NCBI RefSeq assembly: GCF_002205845.1
Contig: NZ_NISI01000001.1
Location: forward strand, 124,001-188,000
Length of the DNA stretch: 64,000 bases
Source: Roseateles puraquae
GTDB taxonomy: Bacteria; Pseudomonadota; Gammaproteobacteria; Burkholderiales; Burkholderiaceae_C
Direction of reading: 5' to 3'
This document shows positions 36,572 to 45,720 of this stretch, in pieces. Position 1 is the first letter of the stretch. Every line of letters starts with the position of its first letter. The position numbers and the translations under genes were made by a program. The notes below the pieces were generated by a model. It searched no databases and was not told where the DNA came from. It saw only the letters and a program-made list of their open reading frames with translations.

Positions 36572-37764
36572 TTCACCAACCCCAGCTCGCGTCCTGCTTG
36601 CGTGAAGGCCGCGACGGCCTTCTCCAGGTGCTCGCGCTCATGCACCGCCGAGATCTGCACGCGGATGCGCGCCTGGCCCTTGGGCACGACCGGAAAGAAG
36701 AAGCCGACCGCGTAGATGCCCAGCTCCAGGATGCGAGCGCTGAGCTTTTGCGCCATGACCGCGTCGTACACCATGATGGGCACGATCGGGTGGGTGCCCG
36801 GCTTGATCTCGAAACCAGCGGCCTGGATGGCCTCGCGGAAGTAGGTGGTGTTGGCTTCGAGCTTGTCGCGCAGCGCGGTGGAGCCTTCCAGCAGGTCCAG
36901 CACGGCGAGCGACGCGCCCGCGATGCTCGGGGCCAGGGTGTTGCTGAACAGATAGGGGCGCGAACGCTGGCGCAGCAGTTCGACGACCTCCTTGCGGGCC
37001 GCCGTGAAGCCACCCGAGGCCCCGCCCAGGGCCTTGCCGAAGGTGCCGGTGATGATGTCGATCTTGCCGAACACGCCGCGGTACTCGGGTGTGCCGCGGC
37101 CCGTGGCGCCGAGGAAGCCGCTGGCGTGGCATTCGTCGATGCCGAGCAGCGCGTCGTAGCGGTCGCACAGCGCCCGGATCTTGTCGAGCTGGGCGATGGT
37201 GCCGTCCATCGAGAACACGCCGTCGGTGAACACCAGCTTGAAGCGGGCGCCCTTGTCGGTGGCTTCCTTCAGGCAGCGTTCGAGATCGGCCAGGTCGTTG
37301 TGCTCGTAGCGCCAGCGCTGGGCCTTGCACAAGCGGATGCCGTCGATGATGGAGGCGTGGTTGAGCGCGTCGCTGATGATGGCGTCCTGCTCGCCGAGCA
37401 GGGGCTCGAACAGGCCGCCATTGGCGTCGAAAGCCGCGGCGTACAGGATGGCGTCCTCGCAGCCGACGAAGCGGGCGATGCGCTGCTCCAGGGTCTTGTG
37501 CAGGTCCTGCGTGCCGCAGATGAAGCGCACCGACGACAGGCCGAAGCCATGCGTGCGCAGCGCCTCGTGTGCCGCTTCGATCACCTGGGGATGCGAGGAC
37601 AGGCCCAGGTAGTTGTTGGCGCACAGGTTGATGACCTCGCGGCCATCCGTCGTCTGCACGACGGCACCTTGCGGCGTGGTGATGATGCGTTCGGCCTTGA
37701 AGAGGCCTGCCGCACGGATGCCGTCGAGTTCAGCTTGCAGGTGTTGATAGAAGGCTTGGCTCAT
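36568..37764 (-). CDS. kbl: 2-amino-3-ketobutyrate CoA ligase (glycine C-acetyltransferase)
   Basis: A 398-residue PLP-dependent alpha-oxoamine synthase that cleaves 2-amino-3-ketobutyrate with CoA. 'NLCANNYLGLSSHP' near residue 50, 'DECHASGFLGATGRGTPE' and the PLP-lysine segment 'DIITGTFGKALGGASGG' are all present and in the expected positions. ATG 37764 ('MSQAFYQHLQ') has AGGAG 8 bp upstream; the frame is open seven codons farther. It is the first gene of the kbl-tdh operon and divergent from an XRE-cupin regulator, with a perfect palindrome between them. Confidence 0.95.
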   Translation of the reverse strand: MSQAFYQHLQAELDGIRAAGLFKAERIITTPQGAVVQTTDGREVINLCANNYLGLSSHPQVIEAAHEALRTHGFGLSSVRFICGTQDLHKTLEQRIARFVGCEDAILYAAAFDANGGLFEPLLGEQDAIISDALNHASIIDGIRLCKAQRWRYEHNDLADLERCLKEATDKGARFKLVFTDGVFSMDGTIAQLDKIRALCDRYDALLGIDECHASGFLGATGRGTPEYRGVFGKIDIITGTFGKALGGASGGFTAARKEVVELLRQRSRPYLFSNTLAPSIAGASLAVLDLLEGSTALRDKLEANTTYFREAIQAAGFEIKPGTHPIVPIMVYDAVMAQKLSARILELGIYAVGFFFPVVPKGQARIRVQISAVHEREHLEKAVAAFTQAGRELGLVK

Positions 37765-37802
37765 GGGGCCGCTCCTGGTGCACAATTCGGTAAATTGAAC
37801 GT

Positions 37803-37818
37803 GTTCGATATATCGAAC
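37803..37818. promoter_or_regulatory. Perfect 16-bp palindrome between kbl and the XRE-cupin gene
   Basis: GTTCGATATATCGAAC reads the same on both strands, with near-symmetric flanks (AACGT on the left, GTTT on the right). It lies 39-54 bp upstream of kbl and 40-55 bp upstream of the regulator gene. This is the expected operator position for the XRE-cupin protein acting on both units. Binding is inferred. Confidence 0.65.
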
Positions 37819-37857
37819 GTTTGTGCAGTATCCGGAAATCGTCCATCCCCGTCAAGC

Positions 37858-38433
37858 ATGAACAAGCCCGCCGTCGATCTCGAACCGCCCCGCGTGGGGG
37901 CCGCCCTGCAGGCCCTGCGCACCAGCCGCGGGCTGTCGCTGGACGATCTGTCCAAGCGGGCAGGCGTCAGCAAGTCGATGCTGTCGCAGATCGAGCGCAA
38001 CCAGGCCAACCCGACGGTGGCCGTGGTCTGGCGCCTGGCCAATGCGCTGGGCGTAGAGATGGGCGAACTGCTCGGTGCCGAGCGTGCGGCCACGCCGGCC
38101 ATCGAGACCGTGCCGGCGCATGCCACACCGGGCCTCACCAGCCCGGACGGCCTGTGCAAGCTGCGCATCCTCGGGCCCATCGAGCTGGCGGGTCAGTTCG
38201 AGTGGTACGAGCTGGGCGTGCAGCCGGGCGGCGTGCTCGACAGCCAGGCCCACGAACCCGGCTCGCGGGAGCACCTGAGCGTGCTCACCGGCAGCCTGGA
38301 AGTCACCGCGCAAGGTGTCACGAGCAAGCTCAAGCCCGGTGAAACCGCGCGCTATGCCGTGGATGGGCCGCACGCCATCCGCAACACCGGCAAGTCGGCA
38401 GCGACCGCCTTGCTGGTGGTACTGCACCCGTAG
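37858..38433 (+). CDS. XRE-family regulator with C-terminal cupin domain
   Basis: A 191-residue regulator. The XRE helix-turn-helix lies at about residues 12-66 ('LQALRTSRGLSLDDLSKRAG', 'VSKSMLSQIERNQANPTVAV'). A small cupin sensor domain occupies about 110-190 ('HEPGSREHLSVLTGSLEVTA', 'PGETARYAVDGPHAIRNTG'). Such proteins sense amino acids or related metabolites. Divergence from kbl-tdh, with a palindrome in between, makes threonine or glycine metabolism the probable target. ATG 37858 has no obvious Shine-Dalgarno sequence but begins the conserved region. The frame is open far upstream as antisense of kbl. Confidence 0.88.
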   Translation: MNKPAVDLEPPRVGAALQALRTSRGLSLDDLSKRAGVSKSMLSQIERNQANPTVAVVWRLANALGVEMGELLGAERAATPAIETVPAHATPGLTSPDGLCKLRILGPIELAGQFEWYELGVQPGGVLDSQAHEPGSREHLSVLTGSLEVTAQGVTSKLKPGETARYAVDGPHAIRNTGKSAATALLVVLHP

Positions 38434-38463
38434 ACTCGGCGGGGTCCCACCAGGAGCCCCGAC

Positions 38464-39429
38464 ATGATCCAACGCCGTTCCGCCCTGGCCGCGCTGGCCA
38501 CCCTCCCCCTGGCTGCGCCCCGGCTCAGCCGCGCCGATGACAAGACCCTGCGGCTGCTGGTGGGCTTCCCGGCCGGCGGCGGGACGGATGCCATCGCGCG
38601 GCTGCTGGGCGAGGCCCTGCAGGCGGCCCTCGGCACGACGGTCCTCGTGGACAACCGGCCCGGGGCCGGCGGGCAGATCGCCGCGCAGGCCCTGAAGGCC
38701 GCGGCGCCAGACGGCAACACGCTGTTCGTCAGCCACGACCACACCATCTCGATCCTGCCGCTGGTGCTGAAGCACCCGGGCTTCGACCCCGCCAAGGATT
38801 TCGTGCCGGTGGCGGGTTTCGCCACCTTTGCCAATGCGCTGGCGCTGTCGGGCGGCACGCCTGCGGCCAGCCTGCCGGAGTACCTGGCCTGGGTGAAGAA
38901 GCAAGGCGGCCAGGGCAACGTGGGCGTGCCGGCGCCGGCCTCGGTGCCGGAGTTCCTCGTCAAGCTGCTGGGCGAGAAGCACGGGCTGAACCTGCTGGCC
39001 GTGCCCTACCGCGGCAGCGCGCCCATGATCAGCGACATGCTGGGCAACCAGGTCAGCGCCGGCGTGGGCTCGGTGCCCGATCTCATCGTCAACCACCAGC
39101 AGAAGAAGCTGCGCATCGTGGCGGTGATGGGTCAGCAGCGCCAGCCAGTGCTGCCGGAAGTGCCGACCTTTGCCGAACTCGGCATCGCGGGCTTCGAGGA
39201 CCTGCCCTACTACGGCCTGTTCGCACCGGCCGGCACGCCAACCGCGACCCTGGAGCGCCTGTCACAGGCACTGGCGGGCGTCATCGCGCAACCGGCCGTG
39301 AAGGCCCGGCTGACCGAGCTGGGCCTCTCCGTCGGCCTGATGACCTCGGCCCAGCTGGCCAGCCGTGAGCGGGCCTATGCTGCGGCCTGGGCGCGGATCA
39401 TCAAGGCCGGGGGCTTCCAGCCCCAGTGA
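38464..39429 (+). CDS. Bug-family periplasmic solute-binding protein (tripartite tricarboxylate transporter type)
   Basis: A 321-residue binding protein of the Bug/TctC family, greatly expanded in Burkholderiales. The signal peptide covers about residues 1-24 ('MIQRRSALAALATLPLAAP'). It is followed by 'LRLLVGFPAGGGTDAIARLL', 'VDNRPGAGGQIAAQALKAAA' and 'VPYRGSAPMISDMLGNQV', the usual ligand-pocket segments. No TctA or TctB membrane genes are adjacent, so it is an orphan of the kind common in this order. The ligand is unknown. It starts 30 bp after the XRE-cupin gene. Its 3' end overlaps the convergent yihY gene by 29 bp. Confidence 0.92.
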   Translation: MIQRRSALAALATLPLAAPRLSRADDKTLRLLVGFPAGGGTDAIARLLGEALQAALGTTVLVDNRPGAGGQIAAQALKAAAPDGNTLFVSHDHTISILPLVLKHPGFDPAKDFVPVAGFATFANALALSGGTPAASLPEYLAWVKKQGGQGNVGVPAPASVPEFLVKLLGEKHGLNLLAVPYRGSAPMISDMLGNQVSAGVGSVPDLIVNHQQKKLRIVAVMGQQRQPVLPEVPTFAELGIAGFEDLPYYGLFAPAGTPTATLERLSQALAGVIAQPAVKARLTELGLSVGLMTSAQLASRERAYAAAWARIIKAGGFQPQ

Positions 39430-40702
39430 GGAGCTGGCCTACCGTCAGGCTCGACCAGCCGCCCTGGGCCCACAGATTGGCCAGCAAGCCCTGGCGCTCC
39501 GCCAGGAAGGCGGCCAGCAGTGGCTCGGCCGAGGCCGTCTCGGGTGCGCACAGCAGCACGAAGCGCTGGGCGCCCTCTTCCTCCAGGCGGCCGATCCAGT
39601 CCAGCGCAAGCAGCTTGTCGACGATGGGGCTGAGCTGCAGCGGGTCCACGCGCAGCGCCACCGCCAACCCCAGGTGTGACAGCCCGCGCTGGCCAGCCTC
39701 GCGGGCCTGCCACAGCGCGCGGATGACCTCCAGCGCCAGGCCCAGCGGCTGGCCCGGGGCGTCAGCGCGCAGGTGCAGGCGACCTGTCAAGGCCGGTGTG
39801 TTGGCGGCCAGGATCGCCCCCAGCAGCACGATCACCCAGCCGAGGTAGACCCAGATCAGGAAGACCGGCACGGTCGCAAACGCGCCGTACAAGGTCGAAT
39901 AGGTCGGCACCTGCTTCACATACCAGGCCAGCAGCGACTTGGCCAACGAAAAGCCCAGCGACACGAAGGCCCCGCCGAGCAGCGCATGGCGCCAGCGCAC
40001 ATGGGTGTTGGGCACGTAGTGGAAGAGCCCGGCCACGGCCAGGCCGAGCAGCAGGATGTCAGCCCCACCCAGCAGCGCGGCCAGGTCACCGGGCATCTTG
40101 GTGAAAAGCCCCTGGCCCACGCTGACCGCATAGCTCGTCAGCGTGAGGCTGCCGCCGAGCAGCAGCGGGCCGAGGGTGAGCGCCGCCCAATACACCAGCA
40201 CCCGCTGCGCCATCGGCCGCGGCCGGCGCACGCGCCAGATGGCGTTGAGCGTGCGGTCGATGGTGAGCATCAGGGCCAGGGCCGTGATGCCGAGGAAGAC
40301 CAGACCCACCGCACCCAGCTTGTTGGCCTTGGCCGCGAACTGGGTCAGCGAGGCCAGCACTGGCTTGGCGATGTTGGGTGGGATGAGGCTCTTCAGGAAG
40401 TACTGCTCCAGTGCCGACTGGAAGCTGGAGAACATCGGGAAGGCCGTGAAGATGGCCAGCATCACCGTCAACAGCGGCACCAGCGAGATCAGCGTGGTGA
40501 ACGTGAGGCTGCCGGCGGTCAGGCCGAGCTTTTCTTCCCGAAATCGCTGGCGGAAGGTCTGCAGCGTCTGCAGCCAGGGCCAGGCCAGGAGCTCGGCGAT
40601 GAAGCTGCGCACAAACGCCACCGGATTGCGTTCCAGCGGCGCGTCGGGATTGTCGGAGGGCGCCGCGGTGGTGCGCGGCGCGGCATGCGGGGACAGGGAC
40701 AT
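39401..40702 (-). CDS. YihY/BrkB-family inner-membrane protein
   Basis: A 433-residue membrane protein. 'AGSLTFTTLISLVPLLTVML' opens the membrane domain and about six hydrophobic helices follow, ending with 'FLIWVYLGWVIVLLGAILAA', the family's best-conserved stretch. After the membrane part, residues 300-433 form a soluble winged-helix-like tail ('REAGQRGLSHLGLAVALRVD'). The role is not established, and the old label ribonuclease BN is wrong for this family. ATG 40702 was chosen because it precedes the family-typical N-terminus; the frame is open much farther as a shadow. Confidence 0.88.
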   Translation of the reverse strand: MSLSPHAAPRTTAAPSDNPDAPLERNPVAFVRSFIAELLAWPWLQTLQTFRQRFREEKLGLTAGSLTFTTLISLVPLLTVMLAIFTAFPMFSSFQSALEQYFLKSLIPPNIAKPVLASLTQFAAKANKLGAVGLVFLGITALALMLTIDRTLNAIWRVRRPRPMAQRVLVYWAALTLGPLLLGGSLTLTSYAVSVGQGLFTKMPGDLAALLGGADILLLGLAVAGLFHYVPNTHVRWRHALLGGAFVSLGFSLAKSLLAWYVKQVPTYSTLYGAFATVPVFLIWVYLGWVIVLLGAILAANTPALTGRLHLRADAPGQPLGLALEVIRALWQAREAGQRGLSHLGLAVALRVDPLQLSPIVDKLLALDWIGRLEEEGAQRFVLLCAPETASAEPLLAAFLAERQGLLANLWAQGGWSSLTVGQLLTGAGSPRP

Positions 40703-40723
40703 GGCTTCTATGATGCCGCAGCT

Positions 40724-41104
40724 ATGCCTGCCCCCCTTGAAAGAACCGAACCGCGTCCGAATGAACGCCTGTCGCGCAACCTGGCGGTCGCCAGCACGCT
40801 GGCGCTGATCCTGCTGTGCCTGGCGTGGGAGCTGTGGCTCGCGCCCACCGGCCGCGGCACGCTCGCGCTGAAGGCCCTGCCCCTGCTGGCGGCGCCCTTC
40901 GGCCTGTGGCGCTACCGCATGTACACCTACCGCTGGCTGGCGCTCGTCATCTGGCTGTATGCACTGGAAGGCCTGGTGCGCGCCACGAGCGAGGGCGGCC
41001 TCGGCCAGGTGCTGGCAGGCCTGGAGGTGGTGCTGAGCCTGGTCGTCTTCACGGCCTGCACTGCGCACATCCGGCAGCGACTGGCGGCTGCGAAGGCGGC
41101 ATGA
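40724..41104 (+). CDS. DUF2069 small membrane protein
   Basis: A 126-residue protein with four hydrophobic segments ('ASTLALILLCLAWELWLAP', 'LALKALPLLAAPFGLW', 'WLALVIWLYALEGLVRA', 'GLEVVLSLVVFTACTAHIR'), matching the DUF2069 family of unknown function found in proteobacteria. It starts 21 bp from the divergent yihY start, so the promoters must overlap or lie inside the neighbouring genes. Its stop overlaps the FAD-oxidase start as ATGA. Confidence 0.82.
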   Translation: MPAPLERTEPRPNERLSRNLAVASTLALILLCLAWELWLAPTGRGTLALKALPLLAAPFGLWRYRMYTYRWLALVIWLYALEGLVRATSEGGLGQVLAGLEVVLSLVVFTACTAHIRQRLAAAKAA

Positions 41105-42504
41105 GCGCATTTCTCGACGCGCTGCGCGCGAGGTTGGGCGAGCCGGGACTGCTGGTGGGCGGCGATCTGTCCGCCTTCGAGACCGACTGGCGCAAGCGCT
41201 ACCCCGGCCGGGCCTTGGCGGTGGCGCGGCCGGCCACCACCGAGGAGGTGGCGGCGGTGCTGCAGCTCTGCCAGGCACATCGCGTGGCGGTCGTGCCGCA
41301 GGGCGGCAACACCGGGCTCGTGGGCGGCTCCACGCCGGACGACAGCGGGCAGCAGCTCGTGCTGAGCCTGAGCCGCATGAAGCGGCTGCGCGAGATCGAC
41401 GTGGCCAATGCCAGCCTGACCGCCGAAGCCGGCTGCGTGCTGGCCGATGTGCAGGCGGCAGCCGCAGGCGCCGGCATGCTGTTCCCGTTGAGCCTGGCCG
41501 CCGAGGGCTCCTGCACCCTGGGCGGCAACCTCGCCACCAATGCAGGCGGCACGCAGGTGCTGCGTTATGGCAATGCCCGGGAGCTGTGCCTCGGCCTGGA
41601 GGTGGTGACGGCTGCCGGCGACGTCTGGCAGGGGCTGTCGGGCCTGCGCAAGGACAACACCGGCTACGACCTGCGCGACCTGTTCATCGGCAGCGAAGGC
41701 ACGCTGGGCATCATCACCGCCGCCACGATGAAGCTCTACCCGGTGCCCAAGGAGCGACTCACCGCGCTGGCGGCCTGCAACTCCCCAGACGATGCCGTGA
41801 ACCTGCTGCGGCTGGCGCGGGACCGTGCAGGCGACGCGCTGACTGGCTTTGAGGTGATGAACCGCGCCTCGCTCGCATTGGTCGCGCGGGAGCTGCCGCA
41901 GCTGGCGCAGCCGCTGGATGCTGCCGCCTGGACGGTGCTGCTGGAGCTGTCAGACGCTGAAAGTGCCGAGCACGCGCGCCAGGTGTTCGAGGGGCTGCTC
42001 GAAGCGGCCTTCGAGGCCGGCATCGTGCAGGACGCGGCCATGGCCCAGAGCCTGCAGCAGGCCCGGGACTTCTGGCATCTGCGCGAATCCATCCCGCTGG
42101 CCCAGGCCCAGGCGGGGCTGAACATCAAGCACGACATCGCCCTGCCGGTCTCGGCCATTCCGGGCTTCGTTGCCGAGATGGATGCCGCGCTGGCGCGCTA
42201 CCTGCCCGGCATCGAGGTCATCGACTTCGGGCACCTGGGCGATGGCAACCTGCACTACAACGTGCAGGCCCCGGCAGGTGTGGCGCCTGCGGCCTTCCTG
42301 GCTGCGCACGAGGCACCGATCAATGCGATGGTGTACGACGCGGTGCAGCGCCGTGGGGGTTCGATCTCGGCCGAGCACGGCATCGGCCGGCTCAAGCGCG
42401 AGGAACTCGCCCAGCGCAAGGACCCCACGGCCCTGGCGCTGATGCAGTCGATCAAGCGGGCACTGGACCCGCTCGGCCTCCTCAACCCTGGACGGCTGGT
42501 TTGA
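41101..42504 (+). CDS. FAD-binding oxidase, GlcD / D-2-hydroxyacid dehydrogenase type
   Basis: A 467-residue flavoprotein of the GlcD/D-lactate dehydrogenase family. The FAD-binding PCMH domain is seen in 'VVPQGGNTGLVGGSTPDDSG' and 'GGNLATNAGGTQVLRYGNAR'. The C-terminal substrate domain has 'FGHLGDGNLHYNVQ' and 'SAEHGIGRLKREEL', whose His and Glu residues bind metal and substrate. It could oxidise D-2-hydroxyglutarate, D-lactate or glycolate; no glcE or glcF follows, which favours a single-subunit D-2-hydroxyglutarate or D-lactate enzyme. ATG 41101 overlaps the DUF2069 stop. The 3' end overlaps a convergent RND gene by 23 bp. Confidence 0.9.
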   Translation: MSAFLDALRARLGEPGLLVGGDLSAFETDWRKRYPGRALAVARPATTEEVAAVLQLCQAHRVAVVPQGGNTGLVGGSTPDDSGQQLVLSLSRMKRLREIDVANASLTAEAGCVLADVQAAAAGAGMLFPLSLAAEGSCTLGGNLATNAGGTQVLRYGNARELCLGLEVVTAAGDVWQGLSGLRKDNTGYDLRDLFIGSEGTLGIITAATMKLYPVPKERLTALAACNSPDDAVNLLRLARDRAGDALTGFEVMNRASLALVARELPQLAQPLDAAAWTVLLELSDAESAEHARQVFEGLLEAAFEAGIVQDAAMAQSLQQARDFWHLRESIPLAQAQAGLNIKHDIALPVSAIPGFVAEMDAALARYLPGIEVIDFGHLGDGNLHYNVQAPAGVAPAAFLAAHEAPINAMVYDAVQRRGGSISAEHGIGRLKREELAQRKDPTALALMQSIKRALDPLGLLNPGRLV

Positions 42505-45500
42505 CCGCCGGGCGGCCGGTGACCAGCCGCACCAGGCGCATCACCATCCGGAACACGAAGCGAACCAGCAGCAGCGTCAACACCGCTTCGAGCAGCGTCA
42601 GCACAAACCCGCCGAACACCGTGAACCGCTCCGAGCGCCGATGGAACTTGGCCAGGGCATGGTCACGCGCGATCTCGATGCTGTCGTAGAAGGTCGGCAC
42701 GATCAGCAGCGTGAGCAGGGTCGAGGTGATGGTGCCGCCGATGATGGCCACGGCCATCGGCCGGTAGAACTCGCCGCCCTCCCCCACGCCGATGGCCACC
42801 GGCAGCATGCCGGCGATCAGCGCAAGCGTGGTCATCAGGATGGGCCGGAAGCGCTTGCGGCCGGCGTGCATCAGTGCCTCTTCGCGGTCGATGCCGGCCG
42901 CCTCTTCCTGGCGCGTGGCGTCGAGCAGCAGGATGGCGTTCTTGGCCACCAAGCCCATCAGCATGATGACGCCGATCAGGCTCATCAGGTTGAGCGTGCC
43001 CCGGGTCAGCAGCAGCGCGACCACCACGCCGATCAGGCTCAGGGGCAGCGACATCATCACGCCAAGCGGTGCGGTGAAGCTGTTGAACTGGATGACGAGC
43101 ACGAAGTACATCAACGCGATGCCCGACAGCAGCGCGGTGATCATGGCGGTGAACACCTCCTGCTGGTCACGCGCCGCGCCGGCCAGCTCGATGCCGAAGC
43201 CCGGCGGGAAGTCGATCTTTTCGGCGAGCTTCTTGGCCTCCGCCGTGATCTCACCCGGCGAGCGGCCCTGGGCGTTGGCGCTGACCGTGATGGTGCGCTT
43301 GCCGTCGCCGTGCTGGATCTGGCCCGGGCCCTTGCCCATGGTGACGGTGGCGATCTGGTCCAACGGCACCATGCGGTTCGTGCCTGAGACGGCGATGGGC
43401 AGGCGCTCGATGTTGGCGGCGTCCACGCGGTCGCTCGGGTGCAGGCGGATGGACACGTCGCGGGTCTCGCCGGTGGGGTCGACCCAGTCACCGGCTTCCA
43501 CGCCAGCAAAGGCCACGCGCAGGGCCTGGGCTGCGTCATTCACCGAGATGCCCATCTGGTTGGCGAGGCCGCGGTCGAGTTCGATCTGCAGTTCGTTCTG
43601 CGGGTCCTGCTCGGAGTAGCCGATGTCCACGGCGCCCTTGATGCCGGCCATGGTCTTCTGGAAGTCCTGCGTGATCTGCTGGAGCTTGCGGGTATCGGTG
43701 CCGAAGAAGCGGATCTGCACCGGCTTCTGCGCGCCATTGTTCAGGTCGTCAAGCACCACGTACTCGGCACCGACGAGGCGCGACACCTTCTCGCGCAGTT
43801 CCTTGGCGACCTCGGCCGCGGAGCGCTGGCGCTCGGTGCTCTTGCCGATGTCCACGTAGATGCGGCCACCGCTGGCGTTGGGATAGGCGGTGGTGGCCTT
43901 GGTTTCCTTCATCGTCGAGGCCAGCGCAGCGGCGGCATCGAGCTTGAGCTTGGAGTAGTCCAGGCTGCTGGACGCCGGGCTGCGCACCTCGATCGCCAGG
44001 AAGCCGGCATCCGCCTGCGGCAGGAAGCTGGAGCCGCCGAACTTGGCCTGCAGGAAGATGGCGCCCACGAAGCTGAGCACGGCGAAGGCCGTCATCCAGC
44101 GGCGGTGGTGCAAGGCCCAGGCAATGACATGGCCGTAGCGATCGGCCACGCCATCGAACCAGTGGTTGAAGCGCTGGAACCACTTCTCAAGGCCCCGCTT
44201 GGGCTGCTCGTGGTAGCCCGGGGGGTCGCCCCAGTAGGCCGACAGCATCGGGTCGAGCGTGAAGCTGATCAGCAGCGACACGATGACCGAGGCCACGACC
44301 GTGAGCGCGAACGGCTTGAACCACTGGCCCGGGCCGTTGCCCATGAAGGCCACCGGCACGAACACCGCGACGATGGCGAAGGTGGTCGCCGCCACGGCCA
44401 GGCCGATCTCGGCCGTGCCCTCGCGGGCGGCGGTCACGCGGTCACTGCCGCGCTCCATGTGCCGCACGATGTTCTCCCGCACGACGATGGCGTCGTCGAT
44501 CAGCACGCCGATGGCCAGGGACAGGCCCAGCAGGCTCATGAAGTTCAGCGAGAAGCCCATCAGCCACACCGCAATGAAGGCGGCCAGCACCGAGGTGGGC
44601 AGCGAGAGTGCGGTGATGAGGGTGGAGCGCCAGCTGTTCAGGAAGGCGTAGACCACGAAGATGGTCAGGCCGGCACCGAAGACCAGCGCGTGCGTCACGT
44701 TGTGCAGGCTGTTCTCGGCGTCCTTGCCGCCGTCCTGCGTGACCTCCAGCGTCGTGCCGCTGGGCAGCTCCTTCGCGATCTCGGCCACCAGCTTGCGCGC
44801 ATCGTTGGCCACGCTGACGGTGGACGCGTCTCGCGAGCGGGTGATGGAAATGCCAACGTTCGGGCGGCCGTTGCGCAGGGAGTAGCCGGTCATCTCGGCA
44901 AAGCCGTCCTTGACTTCGGCCACCTGGCCCAGGCGCACCACCGTGCCCACGCCATTGACCGTGGTGCGCTTGATGATCATCTGCTCGAACTCGGCCGGCG
45001 ACTCCAGCCGGCCCAGCAGACGGATGCTCTGGTCCTCCAGGGCGCCACGCACCTTGCCCACCGGCGCGGTGGTGTTCTGCGCCCGCACCGCGTTCAGCAC
45101 CTCGGTGACCGAGACGCCGAATTCGCGCAGCTTCTCGGCCCGCAACAGGATGGACAGCTCCCGCTTGAGCGAACCGTTCACGTTGACGGTCGACACGCCG
45201 GCGATGCCGCGGAAACGCTCGGCCAGCTTGTCTTCGGCCAAGCGGCTGAGCTGGGCATGCGTGAGCGTGGTGCTGGACAGCGACAGCTGCAGGATGGGCT
45301 GCGCGCCAGGGTCGGCCCGGGTGATGATGGGCTCGCGCATCTCGATCGGCAGCTTGTAGCGCACCGAAGCGATCGCATTGCGTACTTCGTCCGCCGCCTC
45401 GATCATGTTCTTCGAGAAGTCGAAGATCAGCACGATCGTGGCGCCGCCTTCGCGGGACGTGGAGTTGGAGCGGTCGACGCCCGAGATGCTCTGCAGCGCC

Positions 45501-45706
45501 TTCTCGATGCGGTTGACCACCTCGCGTTCGGCTGTTTCGGGCGACGCGCCGGGATAGGTGATGTTGATGACGAGCACGGGCGGCTCGACCTCGGGGAACT
45601 GGTTGACCTTGAGCTTGGACAGGGCCAGCAGGCCGACCAGCATCAGGCCGATCACCATCACGACCGTCGCGACCGGACGGCTGATGCTGAAGTTGGAAAG
45701 GAACAT
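42482..45706 (-). CDS. RND-family efflux transporter, inner-membrane permease (second system)
   Basis: A 1074-residue RND pump with two periplasmic loops and two helix clusters. 'SNFSISRPVATVVMVIGLML' starts the first helix. The proton-relay aspartates are in '[20 protein letters not shown]', and 'GVIMLMGLVAKNAILLLD' lies in the second cluster. After the normal end ('LLIVPTFYDSIE') the protein carries about 60 extra residues with another hydrophobic segment ('FVLTLLEAVLTLLLVRFVFR') and a basic tail, which is unusual. The adaptor gene lies 14 bp upstream. There is no TolC-type gene or regulator nearby. Substrates are unknown. Confidence 0.92.
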   Translation of the reverse strand: MFLSNFSISRPVATVVMVIGLMLVGLLALSKLKVNQFPEVEPPVLVINITYPGASPETAEREVVNRIEKALQSISGVDRSNSTSREGGATIVLIFDFSKNMIEAADEVRNAIASVRYKLPIEMREPIITRADPGAQPILQLSLSSTTLTHAQLSRLAEDKLAERFRGIAGVSTVNVNGSLKRELSILLRAEKLREFGVSVTEVLNAVRAQNTTAPVGKVRGALEDQSIRLLGRLESPAEFEQMIIKRTTVNGVGTVVRLGQVAEVKDGFAEMTGYSLRNGRPNVGISITRSRDASTVSVANDARKLVAEIAKELPSGTTLEVTQDGGKDAENSLHNVTHALVFGAGLTIFVVYAFLNSWRSTLITALSLPTSVLAAFIAVWLMGFSLNFMSLLGLSLAIGVLIDDAIVVRENIVRHMERGSDRVTAAREGTAEIGLAVAATTFAIVAVFVPVAFMGNGPGQWFKPFALTVVASVIVSLLISFTLDPMLSAYWGDPPGYHEQPKRGLEKWFQRFNHWFDGVADRYGHVIAWALHHRRWMTAFAVLSFVGAIFLQAKFGGSSFLPQADAGFLAIEVRSPASSSLDYSKLKLDAAAALASTMKETKATTAYPNASGGRIYVDIGKSTERQRSAAEVAKELREKVSRLVGAEYVVLDDLNNGAQKPVQIRFFGTDTRKLQQITQDFQKTMAGIKGAVDIGYSEQDPQNELQIELDRGLANQMGISVNDAAQALRVAFAGVEAGDWVDPTGETRDVSIRLHPSDRVDAANIERLPIAVSGTNRMVPLDQIATVTMGKGPGQIQHGDGKRTITVSANAQGRSPGEITAEAKKLAEKIDFPPGFGIELAGAARDQQEVFTAMITALLSGIALMYFVLVIQFNSFTAPLGVMMSLPLSLIGVVVALLLTRGTLNLMSLIGVIMLMGLVAKNAILLLDATRQEEAAGIDREEALMHAGRKRFRPILMTTLALIAGMLPVAIGVGEGGEFYRPMAVAIIGGTITSTLLTLLIVPTFYDSIEIARDHALAKFHRRSERFTVFGGFVLTLLEAVLTLLLVRFVFRMVMRLVRLVTGRPAVKPAVQG

Positions 45707-45720
45707 CGCAGCGCTCCCGT

